DNA of 64,000 nucleotides, from assembly GCA_944382705.1 (NCBI GenBank), contig CALWNE010000009.1:8982-72981 (forward strand), read 5' to 3'. The translations under genes and the position numbers were made by a program. Below are positions 50,680-59,217 of the stretch, one piece after another. The notes under the pieces are model-generated. The model saw only the letters and a program-made list of their open reading frames with translations. It did no database searches and was not told the origin of the DNA. Source of the stretch: an uncultured Allofournierella sp. (GTDB lineage: Bacteria > Bacillota > Clostridia > Oscillospirales > Ruminococcaceae). Positions within the stretch are counted from its first letter, which is position 1; each line of letters opens with the position of its first letter.

Positions 50680-51484
50680 CCGGCCCATTGGTGTGTTTGA
50701 CTCCGGGGCAGGCGGCCTGACCGCTGTGCGCCAGCTCCAGGCCCTGATGCCCCAGGAAACCATTGTATATTTTGGTGATACCGGCCGGGTGCCCTACGGC
50801 ACCCGCAGCCCCCACACCATCCGTCAGTATGCCGAGCAGGACATCCGGTTTTTGCTCTCTCAAAATGTAAAGTGCATTCTGGCCGCCTGCGGCACGGTAA
50901 GCAGCACCCTGCCCAAGGAATACACCCAGCAGCTGCCGGTGCCCTATGTGGGGGTGGTTGGCGCTGCCTGCGCCGCCGCTGCCGCCGTCACAAAAAATGG
51001 CCGCATCGGCGTAATTGCCACCCCTGCCAGCATCCGCAGCCAGAGCTATGAACGGCGCATTCATGCCCTGCTGCCCCAGGCGGAAATCTACCCCAAAAGC
51101 TGCCCCATGTTTGTGCCCCTGGTAGAAAACGGCTATGTAGGCCCTGGCGACCCCATTACCACCGCCATTGCAAAGCAATATCTGGAGCCTATCCGCCAGC
51201 TGGGTGTGGATACCCTTATTTTAGGCTGCACCCACTATCCCCTGATTGCCCACATCATCGGGCAGGTGATGGGCCCGCAGGTTACCCTCATCGATGCCGG
51301 GCAGGAGGCCGCCCGCAAAACCCAGCAGCTGCTGACCCAGCAGGGCCTGCTGGCGGATGCACCCCAGGGCAGCACCCACTACTATGTAAGCGACAGCGCC
51401 GAAAGCTTTGATGCTGCTGTAAAGCTGTTTGTTGGCCCCCACAGCACCGGCAAGGCCACCCAGATTGCCATCGAAAATTATTAA
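50672..51484 (+). CDS. murI: Glutamate racemase
   Basis: Supplies D-glutamate for peptidoglycan. The 270 residues have FDSGAGGLTAVRQL with the catalytic Asp-Ser region, and two catalytic cysteines: Cys73 and Cys186 (LGCTHYPLI). The first cysteine motif, usually ACNTAS, here reads ACGTVS, so the conserved Asn is Gly. Other residues are intact, so activity is likely. It overlaps ddl by eight bases. DUF1934 follows 18 bases later. Confidence 0.92.
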   Translation: MDNRPIGVFDSGAGGLTAVRQLQALMPQETIVYFGDTGRVPYGTRSPHTIRQYAEQDIRFLLSQNVKCILAACGTVSSTLPKEYTQQLPVPYVGVVGAACAAAAAVTKNGRIGVIATPASIRSQSYERRIHALLPQAEIYPKSCPMFVPLVENGYVGPGDPITTAIAKQYLEPIRQLGVDTLILGCTHYPLIAHIIGQVMGPQVTLIDAGQEAARKTQQLLTQQGLLADAPQGSTHYYVSDSAESFDAAVKLFVGPHSTGKATQIAIENY

Positions 51485-51502
51485 AGGAGACCCGGACATT
51501 CC

Positions 51503-51958
51503 ATGAATGAAGAATTTCTGATTCACATTGACGGAAAAATGGAGCAGCAGGGTGAGTGGGACCATGTGGACCTGCTCACCCGGGGCAGCCTTGTGCAAAA
51601 AGGCTCCAACTTCTTCATCAGCTATCAGGAGAGCGACGCCACCGGCTATGCCGGCTGTACCACCACGGTAAAGGCCGCAGCAGACAGCCACAAGGTCACT
51701 ATGATTCGCTTCGGTTCTGCTGCCAGTCAGCTGATTATCGAAAAAGGCACCCGCCATGTGTGCCACTACGAGACCGGCCACGGTTCCCTATCCCTGGGCG
51801 TGGCTGCCGATACCATCGAAAACAACCTTACCCCAGAGGGGGGCACCCTCTCCTTCAGCTATACGCTGGATGCAGACCAGGACACCGTACTCAGCCGCAA
51901 TCTTGTAACCATTCATGTGCGCCGGGCCCAGCCAAATTCTGAGTCTGCCCCTCTGTAA
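51503..51958 (+). CDS. DUF1934 (YwiB-like) beta-barrel protein
   Basis: A 151-residue lipocalin-like protein of the DUF1934/YwiB family: LIHIDGKMEQQGEWDHVDLLT, FFISYQESDATGYAGCTTTVK, and the HYETGHGSLSLGVAADTI strand. Function unknown. In many Firmicutes the gene sits next to argS, as here. AAAGGAG precedes the ATG. Confidence 0.85.
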   Translation: MNEEFLIHIDGKMEQQGEWDHVDLLTRGSLVQKGSNFFISYQESDATGYAGCTTTVKAAADSHKVTMIRFGSAASQLIIEKGTRHVCHYETGHGSLSLGVAADTIENNLTPEGGTLSFSYTLDADQDTVLSRNLVTIHVRRAQPNSESAPL

Positions 51959-52044
51959 CCAGGCATTGCGCCTGTGCCACCAACCCCGCTTTTGGCGGGC
52001 GGCTTTCACCGCTGCCCCCGAACCATATAGAAAGGATGCTTTCC

Positions 52045-53799
52045 ATGAACGAAACCTACCAGAACTACAACCCCCGGGCCATTGCTCTGGCCGAAGCCCG
52101 TGCTCTGCTGACCCAGGCCGCTCAGGCCGCCATGGCCGCCGGGGACCTGCCCGCCACCGACCTGCCGGACTTCATTGTGGAGATTCCCGCCGATGTGAAA
52201 AACGGCGATGTGGCCAGCAACCTGGCCATGGCCGGTGCCCGTGCCTTTAAAAAGGCTCCCCGCCAGATTGCCGACGCCCTGCTGGCCCACCTGCCCAGCC
52301 TGGAGGGCAGCATCTTTGCCAAGGTGGAGATTGCAGGCCCCGGCTTCATCAACCTGTTCCTGGCTCCTGCCTGGTTTACCAGCACCGTATACGCTGCCAC
52401 TCAGAACGACAGCTACGGCCGCACGGATTTTGGCGCCGGCAAAAAGGTAAATGTGGAGTTCGTTTCCGCCAACCCCACCGGCCCCATGCACCTGGGCAAC
52501 GCCCGTGGCGGCGCACTGGGCGACTGCCTGGCCGCTGTTATGGACTGGGCTGGCTACGATGTAACCCGTGAGTTCTATGTAAACGACGCAGGCAACCAGA
52601 TTCAGAAGTTTGGCAAGAGCCTTTCTGCCCGTTACCTGCAGCACTTTAAGGGCGAGGATGCTGTACCCTTCCCCGAGGATGGCTACCAGGGCGAGGACAT
52701 TAAGGTGCTGGCCCAGGAGTTTGCCGCCCTGGAGGGGGACAAGTATGTGGAGGCCGACGAGGAAACCCGCAAGCAGGCCCTCATCCAGTACGGTCTGCCC
52801 AAGAACATCGCCGGTCTGGAGCGGGATCTGGCCAAGTACCGCATCTCCTATGATGTATGGTTCCGGGAAAGCACCCTGCACGACTCCGGCGCTGTGCAGG
52901 AGGTGATTGACAAGCTGCTGGAGAGCGGCGCCTGCTACAAGGCCGAGGACGGCGCCATCATGTACAAGAGCGCCCAGTTCAGCGAAAAGTACGGCGCTGC
53001 CAACAAGCGCAAGGATGAGGACGAAGCCAAGGACGAGGTTCTGGTGCGTGCCAACGGCATTCCCACCTACTTTGCAGCCGACATCGCCTACCACTACAAC
53101 AAGCTGGCTGTGCGTGGTTTTGACAAAGCCATCGACATCTGGGGTGCCGACCACCACGGCCATGTGGCCCGCATGAAGGGTGCCATGGATGCTGTGGGCC
53201 TGAACGGCGAGGACCTGGATGTAATTTTGATGCAGCTGGTCAAGCTGGTAAAGGACGGCCAGCCTGTGCGTATGAGCAAGCGTACCGGTAAGGCCATCAC
53301 CCTCACCGACCTGCTGGACGAGGTACCCATCGATTCTGCCCGGTTCTTCTTCAACCTGCGTGAGGCCGGCAGCCAGATGGACTTTGACCTGGACCTGGCT
53401 GTAAAGGAAGACAGCGACAACCCGGTTTACTATGTACAGTACGCCCACGCTCGTATCTGCTCCATCCTGAAGAAGCTGGCCAGCGAGGGTGTTCAGTACG
53501 AGGGCCCCGAAGCCTGGGCTGGCTACACCTTCACCGAGGCCGCCGAGCTGGATCTGATTCGCGCAGTAAGTGCCTTCCCTGCGGAGATTGTTACTGCCGC
53601 CAAAAACTACGACCCCGCCCGCATCACCCGCTATGTCATCGACCTGGCCGGTGCCTTCCACAAGTTCTATAATGTATGCCGCATTAAGGATGCCGAGCCT
53701 GCCATGCGCCAGGGCCGTCTGGCCCTCTGCCTGGCTGTAAAGCAGGTTATTGCCAATGTGCTTACCATGTTTAAGGTAACGGTACCCGAAAGCATGTAA
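52045..53799 (+). CDS. argS: Arginyl-tRNA synthetase
   Basis: Charges tRNA-Arg. The 584-residue class I enzyme has an N-terminal Add-1 domain, the HIGH-type signature SANPTGPMHLGNARGGALGD, the WGADHHGHVARMKG segment and a KMSKS-like SKRTGKAITL. It ends with the DALR anticodon-binding domain (VQYAHARICSILKKL). AAAGGA precedes two ATGs; the second, at 52045, has the better spacing and was chosen. DUF1934 lies 86 bases upstream. Confidence 0.96.
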   Translation: MNETYQNYNPRAIALAEARALLTQAAQAAMAAGDLPATDLPDFIVEIPADVKNGDVASNLAMAGARAFKKAPRQIADALLAHLPSLEGSIFAKVEIAGPGFINLFLAPAWFTSTVYAATQNDSYGRTDFGAGKKVNVEFVSANPTGPMHLGNARGGALGDCLAAVMDWAGYDVTREFYVNDAGNQIQKFGKSLSARYLQHFKGEDAVPFPEDGYQGEDIKVLAQEFAALEGDKYVEADEETRKQALIQYGLPKNIAGLERDLAKYRISYDVWFRESTLHDSGAVQEVIDKLLESGACYKAEDGAIMYKSAQFSEKYGAANKRKDEDEAKDEVLVRANGIPTYFAADIAYHYNKLAVRGFDKAIDIWGADHHGHVARMKGAMDAVGLNGEDLDVILMQLVKLVKDGQPVRMSKRTGKAITLTDLLDEVPIDSARFFFNLREAGSQMDFDLDLAVKEDSDNPVYYVQYAHARICSILKKLASEGVQYEGPEAWAGYTFTEAAELDLIRAVSAFPAEIVTAAKNYDPARITRYVIDLAGAFHKFYNVCRIKDAEPAMRQGRLALCLAVKQVIANVLTMFKVTVPESM

Positions 53800-53826
53800 G
53801 CCGCTGGTGCATCGCATCGTTTAAAT

Positions 53827-53862
53827 CCCCCGCCGGGACAAGCCCCCGGCGGGGCCTTTTTT
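53827..53862 (+). terminator. Terminator after argS
   Basis: CCCCGCCGGG with CCCGGCGGGG then CCTTTTTT. A second hairpin at 53930-53986 (AGCACCCCGGC with GCCGGGGTGCT, CTTTTAAAA tail) follows. Confidence 0.88.
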
Positions 53863-54082
53863 GTGCCTTGGGCAGGGCAAGCCTGCGCCCCTGCTGGCTC
53901 CGCTCCCCCTGCGGCCTCCGCAAACAAACAGCACCCCGGCTCGGCTTCCCACACAGGGGGAATTGCCGGGCCGGGGTGCTCTTTTAAAACACTCTGACAT
54001 TTTTATTATACACCCAAACCGCCCTGCTTTCCAATGCAACAAACGCACAAATAAATCAACAAAAGTATATACAGTTTGCGAA

Positions 54083-54111
54083 TATACACTCCGCCTTGAC
54101 GGTGGTATAGT
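54083..54111 (+). promoter_or_regulatory. Promoter of the candidate RNA at 54.1 kb
   Basis: TATACA (54083-54088) and TATAGT (54106-54111) are 17 bases apart, with a TG at 54103-54104 making an extended -10. A CCGCC-TTGA-CGGTGG near-palindrome lies across the spacer. Start expected near 54118. Confidence 0.45.
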
Positions 54112-54117
54112 ATAAGT

Positions 54118-54653
54118 ACACCAAGGGACACAAACCAAGGTCTAGAAACTTCGGTTTTGTTTCGGAAGATTCACCAAAGCCTCCACAGATTCCCCATAGG
54201 CATTTGGCACGGGCGATGTTCCGTACAAGGAAGCTTTACCGAATCTTCTTAAAAAAGGAAACAAAACAGCAGAAGGCAAGAAAGGAGCGCAGGACCATCA
54301 TGGTAATTGAAGAACCCGGCCAGTTTGGGCAGGACAGGGCCTGCCGCTTGTGCTGAAATGGGCCACTTTCTCACAGCAAGATGATTTCTTGTAGTTCCTC
54401 TATAAAAGGAACCTCTTTATAACAACAAAAGCCATTGGCCCCTAACAACAGCAAACCAGCGACAGATCCTATCCTGCCGCCACAGTCATCCATGGCAGAT
54501 TCGGATTCCCTCGGCCAAGGCCAGATGTGAAGTTTGGCCCACGCCGCCAGATACCACCCCAATATGCGAGGAAAGGCCGATGTACTAGATTTTATCCCCA
54601 TTCACAAGAACATCCGCAGTACTGAAGACAGGTTCGGTACTGCGGATTTTTTG
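54118..54653 (+). ncRNA. Candidate structured RNA of unknown class, about 535 nt
   Basis: Between a promoter and a strong terminator lie 500 bases with no convincing gene. A large stem folds 54154-54163 (GTTTTGTTTC) onto 54258-54267, GAAGATTC (54165-54172) onto 54241-54248, and AAAGC (54176-54180) onto GCTTT (54233-54237), all colinear. Further hairpins are ACCAT/ATGGT (54293-54303), GGCAGG/CCTGCC (54328-54345), CAAGA/TCTTG (54377-54391), GTTCCT/AGGAAC (54394-54412) and GGCCAA/TTGGCC (54513-54539). A short frame, 54299-54355 (MVIEEPGQFGQDRACRLC), follows AAAGGAG. Signatures of tmRNA, RNase P RNA and SRP RNA were not seen. Whether it is transcribed is inference. Confidence 0.35.
54612..54653 (+). 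terminator. Strong terminator with no coding gene upstream
   Basis: A perfect 11-bp stem (ATCCGCAGTAC/GTACTGCGGAT) with a 14-base loop runs into six Ts. The nearest upstream gene ends 800 bases away behind two terminators of its own, which implies a separate transcript. Confidence 0.85.
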
Positions 54654-54911
54654 TAGCCAATTCGGGAACAGTCAGGGGCTTGTCGCCCGGTTTTCTCCCG
54701 GAAACAGGGCATCTTCAACAACACACGCTTTCGCTTATCGTGCATACATACAAAAAAATCCAACAATCAACAACAACTAATTTACAATTTTTTCATGCAT
54801 GGTACATTTATGGTGTAACCTTTGCTTAGCAGAAAAGAGTTGTTCCAATGCGTTAATCTTTTTGTGTTGTTGTAGGTACTATTAACTGAACAGACTAAGG
54901 AGGCATCCACT

Positions 54912-55664
54912 ATGAAACCCTTTATCCCTCTGGTTCTCTCGTTTGCCGTGGCCGCTGTTTGCCTGAGTGGCTGTGGCAGCCCTGCCGCTTCCCCCTCTTC
55001 TGCGCCCGCCAGTACCGTGTCTGCCTCTGCTGCGGAGTCCTCCAAAGCCAGCACCAAGCAGATTGCATTGGAAGCCACGACCCAGGGCGACTACAACACC
55101 CTGGCCCTCAGCTTTTCCCAGCTGGTGGAGGACGCCGATGCTATCCTGCGCATCCAGGTGCAGCAGACCGAACCTTTTGTGAATGAGAATGGGATGCTGC
55201 AAACCAAAATCACCCCGCTGGTGGAGGAGGTGTACAAAGGTTCCTTCCAGGATGAGCCGCTGTATGTGAACGGCGGCGAGATGCTGTACGAGGAATGGAG
55301 CCAGTATCCCCAGGTCACAGCCATGATGGAAGGGCACGAGCCGCCGGACGGCGGCCAGGGCTATGCCGGCCAGTATGTGCGCCAGGTGGTGGACGGGCAA
55401 TCCATCCCGCAGCCGGGCGAGAGCTACATCTTTTTTGTAAAACACCGGGAGGACACCGGCGCAGCCTATCCTCTGTATGCCTACCAGGGCATCTTTAAGC
55501 TGGTGGATGGCATGATGGAGAACGCCGCTCTGAGCCTGGACGAACCCCTGGCCCTGGATCTGTACACCCTTTTTGTAAACCCAGAGGCCCCCGCCACCCT
55601 TTCCACCCAGGTAACTGTACCACAGGAGGCATTTGTGCAGCAGCTCACTGACCTTGCTTGCTGA
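54912..55664 (+). CDS. Lipoprotein of unknown function
   Basis: A 250-residue product with a lipoprotein signal peptide (lipobox CLSGC, Cys at residue 21) and a Ser/Ala/Pro-rich tether. The folded part (about 50-250) was not recognised; it is acidic and beta-rich and has one Cys, at the C-terminus. It would sit on the outer face of the membrane. TAAGGAGG precedes the ATG. The 250 bases before it are rich in CAACAA and GTTGTT motifs that could pair in the leader. Single gene. Confidence 0.8.
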   Translation: MKPFIPLVLSFAVAAVCLSGCGSPAASPSSAPASTVSASAAESSKASTKQIALEATTQGDYNTLALSFSQLVEDADAILRIQVQQTEPFVNENGMLQTKITPLVEEVYKGSFQDEPLYVNGGEMLYEEWSQYPQVTAMMEGHEPPDGGQGYAGQYVRQVVDGQSIPQPGESYIFFVKHREDTGAAYPLYAYQGIFKLVDGMMENAALSLDEPLALDLYTLFVNPEAPATLSTQVTVPQEAFVQQLTDLAC

Positions 55665-55697
55665 CTTCGGGCTTTGCCCCAACGCTGAATGTTTCAC

Positions 55698-55736
55698 CAG
55701 GCCCTTGCCCTGCGGCAGGGGCCTGGAATTGTTTTG
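55698..55736 (+). terminator. Terminator after the lipoprotein gene
   Basis: CCAGGCCC with GGGCCTGG (inner GCCC/GGC) followed by AATTGTTTTG. Confidence 0.65.
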
Positions 55737-55791
55737 TCCGCCGGGCCTGCCTACTTTTTTGCTCAAAACTCTTTCACGCATTGTTCCAAAA

Positions 55792-55800
55792 TGCTATAAT
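55792..55800 (+). promoter_or_regulatory. Extended -10 promoter of metG
   Basis: TGCTATAAT (TATAAT 55795-55800), weak -35. It lies 128 bases before metG. No T-box or SAM riboswitch motif was seen in the leader. Confidence 0.55.
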
Positions 55801-55928
55801 ATGTTCAGAATTCAGGCCCTGTCCCCTTTTGGATGCCGGGCAGAGTCTGTGGTGTGTTCCAGTTGCGAACACCCTGTCAAACCCGGTGCTGTTCCATTCG
55901 CAGCGCCGTTACGAAAGGAAATCAAACC

Positions 55929-57917
55929 ATGAGCCAAAACAAACCTTTTTACATCACTACTCCCATCTACTACCCCAGCGATAAGCTGCACATCGGCCAC
56001 AGCTACACCACCGTGGCCTGCGATGCGCTGGCCCGCTTTAAGCGGATGCAGGGCCGGGATGTAATGTTCTTGACCGGCACCGACGAGCACGGCCAGAAAA
56101 TCCAGGATAAAGCTGCTGCCAAGGGCGTGACCCCTAAGCAGTATGTGGACGACATTGTGGAGGGCAATGGCGGCGTAAAAGATTTGTGGAAGCTGATGAA
56201 CATCAGCTACGACCGCTTTGTGCGCACCACCGACCAGTACCACATTGAAAGCTGCCAAAAGATTTTTGAAACCCTGTACCAAAAGGGCGACATCTACAAG
56301 AGCGTATACAAGGGCCATTACTGCAAGCCCTGCGAGAGCTTTTGGACCGACAGCCAGCTGGCAGAGGGCAAATGCCCCGACTGCGGCGGCCCGGTTTACG
56401 ACGCTGAGGAGGAGGCTTACTTCTTTAAAACCAGCAAGTACGCCGACCGGCTGCTGAAGCTCTACCAGGAGAACCCCCAGTTCATCCAGCCCGAAAGCCG
56501 TAAAAACGAGATGATTTCCTTCATCAATCAGGGCTTGCAGGATACCTGCGTATCCCGCACCACCGTTTCCTGGGGTATCCCCGTTCCCTTCGACCCCAGG
56601 CACACCATGTATGTATGGGTGGATGCACTGAGCAACTACATCAGCGCACTGGGTTACGGCAACCAAACCTACAACGATTACAACACCTACTGGCCCGCTC
56701 AGATTCACATGGTAGGTAAGGAGATTCTGCGGTTCCACACCATCTTGTGGCCCGCCATGCTGATGGCGCTGGAGCTGCCCCTGCCCCAGCGGGTGTTCGG
56801 CCATGGCTGGCTGCTGCTGGACGGCGGCAAGATGAGCAAGTCCAAGGGCAATGTGGTGGACCCTGTGGTTCTGTGCGACCGGTACAGCGTGGACGCCATC
56901 CGCTACTTCCTGCTGCGGGAAATCCCCTTTGGCAACGACGGCATCTTCTCCAACGAGGCCCTCATCAACCGCATTAACTCCGACCTGGCCAACGATCTGG
57001 GCAACCTGCTGAGCCGCACCGTGGCCATGGTGGAAAAATACTTTGGCGGCACCCTGCCTGCCCAGCGCACTGCCGGTGAGTTTGACCAGGATTTGATTGA
57101 TACCCTGAACGCTATGCCCGGCAAGGTAACTGCCTGCATGGACGACCTGCTGATTCCCCAGGCATTGCAGGAAATCTTTAAAGCCATTCAGCGTGCCAAC
57201 AAGTACATTGACGAAACCGCTCCCTGGGCGCTGGCCAAGGACGAAGCCAACACCAGCCGCCTGGCCGGTGTGCTGTACAACCTGTGCGAGTCGCTGCGGC
57301 TGGCTGCCTGCATGCTGACCCCCTTCCTGCCCCAGACCACCGAAAAGATGGCCCAGCAGCTGGGTCTGTCCAGCCAGGAGCTGACCTTTGAGGCCCTGCA
57401 CTTTGGCGCACGGCAGGACTACACCGTGGCCAAGGGCGAGGCACTGTTCCCCCGCATTGATGCTGCTAAGGAGCTGGCCGAGCTGGCTGCCCAGCAGGAA
57501 GCCCGCCAGAAGGAAGCTCAGCAGCAGGCCGCTGCCGCTGCACCTGCTGCCGCTGCACAGCCTGCACAGGAGCTGGAGCACCTGCCGGAAATCACCATTG
57601 ACGATTTCTGTAAGGTGGAACTTCGGGTTGCCAAGGTGCTTACCTGCGAGCCCCTCAAAGAGAGCAAAAAGCTGCTGAAAATGACCCTGTTTGACGGCGA
57701 GCGGGAACGCACCATTCTGTCTGGCATTGCCAAGTGGTACCAGCCCCAGGATTTGATTGGCCGCAATGTGGGCATTGTTGCCAACCTGGCTCCCCGGCCC
57801 ATGATGAAGGGCAAGTATGTGAGCGAGGGCATGGTAATGGCAGCCGATATGCCGGACGGCGGCGCATCGGTGCTGTTCTTCCCGGATGATGTGCAGCCCG
57901 GCAGCGGCATTCACTAA
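55929..57917 (+). CDS. metG: Methionyl-tRNA synthetase
   Basis: Charges initiator and elongator tRNA-Met. The 662-residue class I enzyme has the HIGH motif in DKLHIGHSY and a zinc knuckle with CKPC and CPDC pairs. The KMSKS motif is in GGKMSKSKGN. An anticodon-binding helical region follows, then an Ala/Gln-rich linker near 545-570, and a C-terminal tRNA-binding OB domain (DDFCKVELRVAKVLTCE, GMVMAADM) that dimerises. The ATG at 55929 follows GAAAGGAA. tatD begins four bases after the stop. Confidence 0.96.
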   Translation: MSQNKPFYITTPIYYPSDKLHIGHSYTTVACDALARFKRMQGRDVMFLTGTDEHGQKIQDKAAAKGVTPKQYVDDIVEGNGGVKDLWKLMNISYDRFVRTTDQYHIESCQKIFETLYQKGDIYKSVYKGHYCKPCESFWTDSQLAEGKCPDCGGPVYDAEEEAYFFKTSKYADRLLKLYQENPQFIQPESRKNEMISFINQGLQDTCVSRTTVSWGIPVPFDPRHTMYVWVDALSNYISALGYGNQTYNDYNTYWPAQIHMVGKEILRFHTILWPAMLMALELPLPQRVFGHGWLLLDGGKMSKSKGNVVDPVVLCDRYSVDAIRYFLLREIPFGNDGIFSNEALINRINSDLANDLGNLLSRTVAMVEKYFGGTLPAQRTAGEFDQDLIDTLNAMPGKVTACMDDLLIPQALQEIFKAIQRANKYIDETAPWALAKDEANTSRLAGVLYNLCESLRLAACMLTPFLPQTTEKMAQQLGLSSQELTFEALHFGARQDYTVAKGEALFPRIDAAKELAELAAQQEARQKEAQQQAAAAAPAAAAQPAQELEHLPEITIDDFCKVELRVAKVLTCEPLKESKKLLKMTLFDGERERTILSGIAKWYQPQDLIGRNVGIVANLAPRPMMKGKYVSEGMVMAADMPDGGASVLFFPDDVQPGSGIH

Positions 57918-57921
57918 CGCC

Positions 57922-58719
57922 ATGCAGAACGCCATGATTTTTGACAGCCACGCCCACTATGTGAGCCACCAGTTTGACCAGGACCGCCAGCAGCTGCTGG
58001 CGGTCCTGCCCGGCCTTGGGGTGGACGGCGTGCTGGACTGCGGCACCGACTATGCCACCTCCCTGGCCAGCATCGCCCTGGCAGAGCAGTGGCCCTATGT
58101 ATATGCAGCGGTGGGCATCCACCCGGAAAGCATTATTGAAGAAACCAGCTCCACCACCACCCAGTTTGCGGGGGATTGGCGAGCCGAGCTGGAAGCCATT
58201 CGTCCCCTGCTCAGTCATCCCAAGGTGGTGGCCTTGGGGGAATGCGGCCTGGACTACCACTGGCCCATCCCCAAAGAGGAACAGCTGGCCCTTTTTGAGG
58301 CGCACCTTCAGCTGGCGGTGGAGATGGATGTTCCCATCATCGTCCACGACCGCAAGGCCCATGCGGATGTCTACGCCCTGCTGCGAAAATACCGGCCCCG
58401 TGGTGTGGTACACTGTTTTTCCGGCAGTGCCGAGGACGCAGTGGCCCTCACCAGCCAGGGCCTGTACCTGGGGTTTGGCGGTGCTCTCACCTTTCAGGGT
58501 GCAAAGCGGGCCATTAAGGCCGCCTGTGCCGTTGATTTGGAGCATATTTTGTTGGAGACCGATTGCCCCTACATGGCCCCTGTGCCCTGCCGTGGCCAGC
58601 GGTGTGATTCCAGCTTAATCTGCCACACCGCTCAGTTTTTGGCGGACATTCGCCAAACGGATGTGCAAACCGTTCTGTCTGTTACCAACCAGAACGCCCG
58701 GCGCCTGTTTGGCCTTTGA
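57922..58719 (+). CDS. tatD: TatD family metal-dependent hydrolase (DNase)
   Basis: A 265-residue TIM-barrel hydrolase. The metal ligands are visible: His-x-His in DSHAHY, Glu in GECGLDYH, His in VHDRKAH, His in VHCFSGS, and Asp in LLETDCPYM. Proteins of this family act as 3'-5' DNases or on D-aminoacyl substrates. Two in-frame ATGs (57922 and 57934) are possible; neither has a good ribosome site, so it is probably coupled to metG. metG-tatD is a common pair in Firmicutes. Confidence 0.92.
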   Translation: MQNAMIFDSHAHYVSHQFDQDRQQLLAVLPGLGVDGVLDCGTDYATSLASIALAEQWPYVYAAVGIHPESIIEETSSTTTQFAGDWRAELEAIRPLLSHPKVVALGECGLDYHWPIPKEEQLALFEAHLQLAVEMDVPIIVHDRKAHADVYALLRKYRPRGVVHCFSGSAEDAVALTSQGLYLGFGGALTFQGAKRAIKAACAVDLEHILLETDCPYMAPVPCRGQRCDSSLICHTAQFLADIRQTDVQTVLSVTNQNARRLFGL

Positions 58720-58730
58720 TAGTTGCCACA

Positions 58731-58750
58731 AGCTGCCCCTTCGGGCAGCT
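58731..58750 (+). terminator. Hairpin after tatD
   Basis: AGCTGCCC with GGGCAGCT around CTTC, a very stable tetraloop hairpin, but without a T-run. A second stem, 58779-58804 (CCGGTTT/AAACCGG), follows before the next gene. Confidence 0.4.
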
Positions 58751-58849
58751 TAATCAAGCCCAATGAGCACCCTCTCCGCCGGTTTGGCTTTTTGGCAAAA
58801 CCGGAAGCAGGGCGCAATGGGCTACATATTTAAAGGAGGAACTCCCATT

Positions 58850-59074
58850 ATGAAAGCTCGCATCCCCAAACATCGTGAATTCATCATCGCCTTCCCCGAC
58901 GACATGGCACAGTCCCGCCAGGATGAAGCTTGGAGCAAGCTGACCCAGATTCTGGAGGACTACAAAAAAGAAGGCAAGAGTGTGTACACTCCCACCTTCA
59001 TTGAGGACTGCAAAGACAAGGTGGATGCTCTCAAAGCAGAATACGGCTTTGACTACACCATCGAGCTGCGCTGA
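58850..59074 (+). CDS. Small protein of unknown function, 74 residues
   Basis: Not recognised. MKARIPKHREFIIAFPDDMA leads into a charged helical region and a final YGFDYTIELR strand; no membrane segment. A strong AAAGGAGGA site lies nine bases before the ATG and a terminator follows, so it is very likely expressed. The sequence suggests a compact alpha-beta protein. Confidence 0.75.
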   Translation: MKARIPKHREFIIAFPDDMAQSRQDEAWSKLTQILEDYKKEGKSVYTPTFIEDCKDKVDALKAEYGFDYTIELR

Positions 59075-59081
59075 TGCACTT

Positions 59082-59111
59082 TCCCCCGGCCCTGCGGCTG
59101 GGGGATTTTTT
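59082..59111 (+). terminator. Terminator after the 74-residue protein gene
   Basis: TCCCCCGGCC with GGCTGGGGGA and six Ts. Confidence 0.85.
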
Positions 59112-59158
59112 GTCTTTTTAAAAATCAATTTCGCTTTTTGCAATCTGTTTTAGCCATT

Positions 59159-59199
59159 AAAAAAACTCCCTTGCGCTGTAAGCGTAAGGGAGTTTTTTT
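59159..59199. terminator. Bidirectional terminator before the membrane protein gene
   Basis: AAAAAACTCCCTT with AAGGGAGTTTTTT around an inner CGCT/AGCG stem; A- and T-tracts on both sides. It ends the minus-strand proB-proA side. Confidence 0.88.
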
Positions 59200-59217
59200 G
59201 TGTGCAGGGTTCTGTGC

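Noticed and set aside
54371..54601. A 76-codon minus-strand frame in the 54-kb gap
   Set aside because: No ribosome site, unusual codon choice (several TTA and ATA) and no protein-like pattern; it overlaps the structured element.
54118..54653. tmRNA, RNase P RNA, SRP RNA or T-box leader as identity of the candidate RNA
   Set aside because: No tmRNA tag frame or CCA-type end, no RNase P core motif in the right order, no SRP GNAR tetraloop core, and no T-box sequence were found. A 6S-like RNA remains possible for the 5' third.
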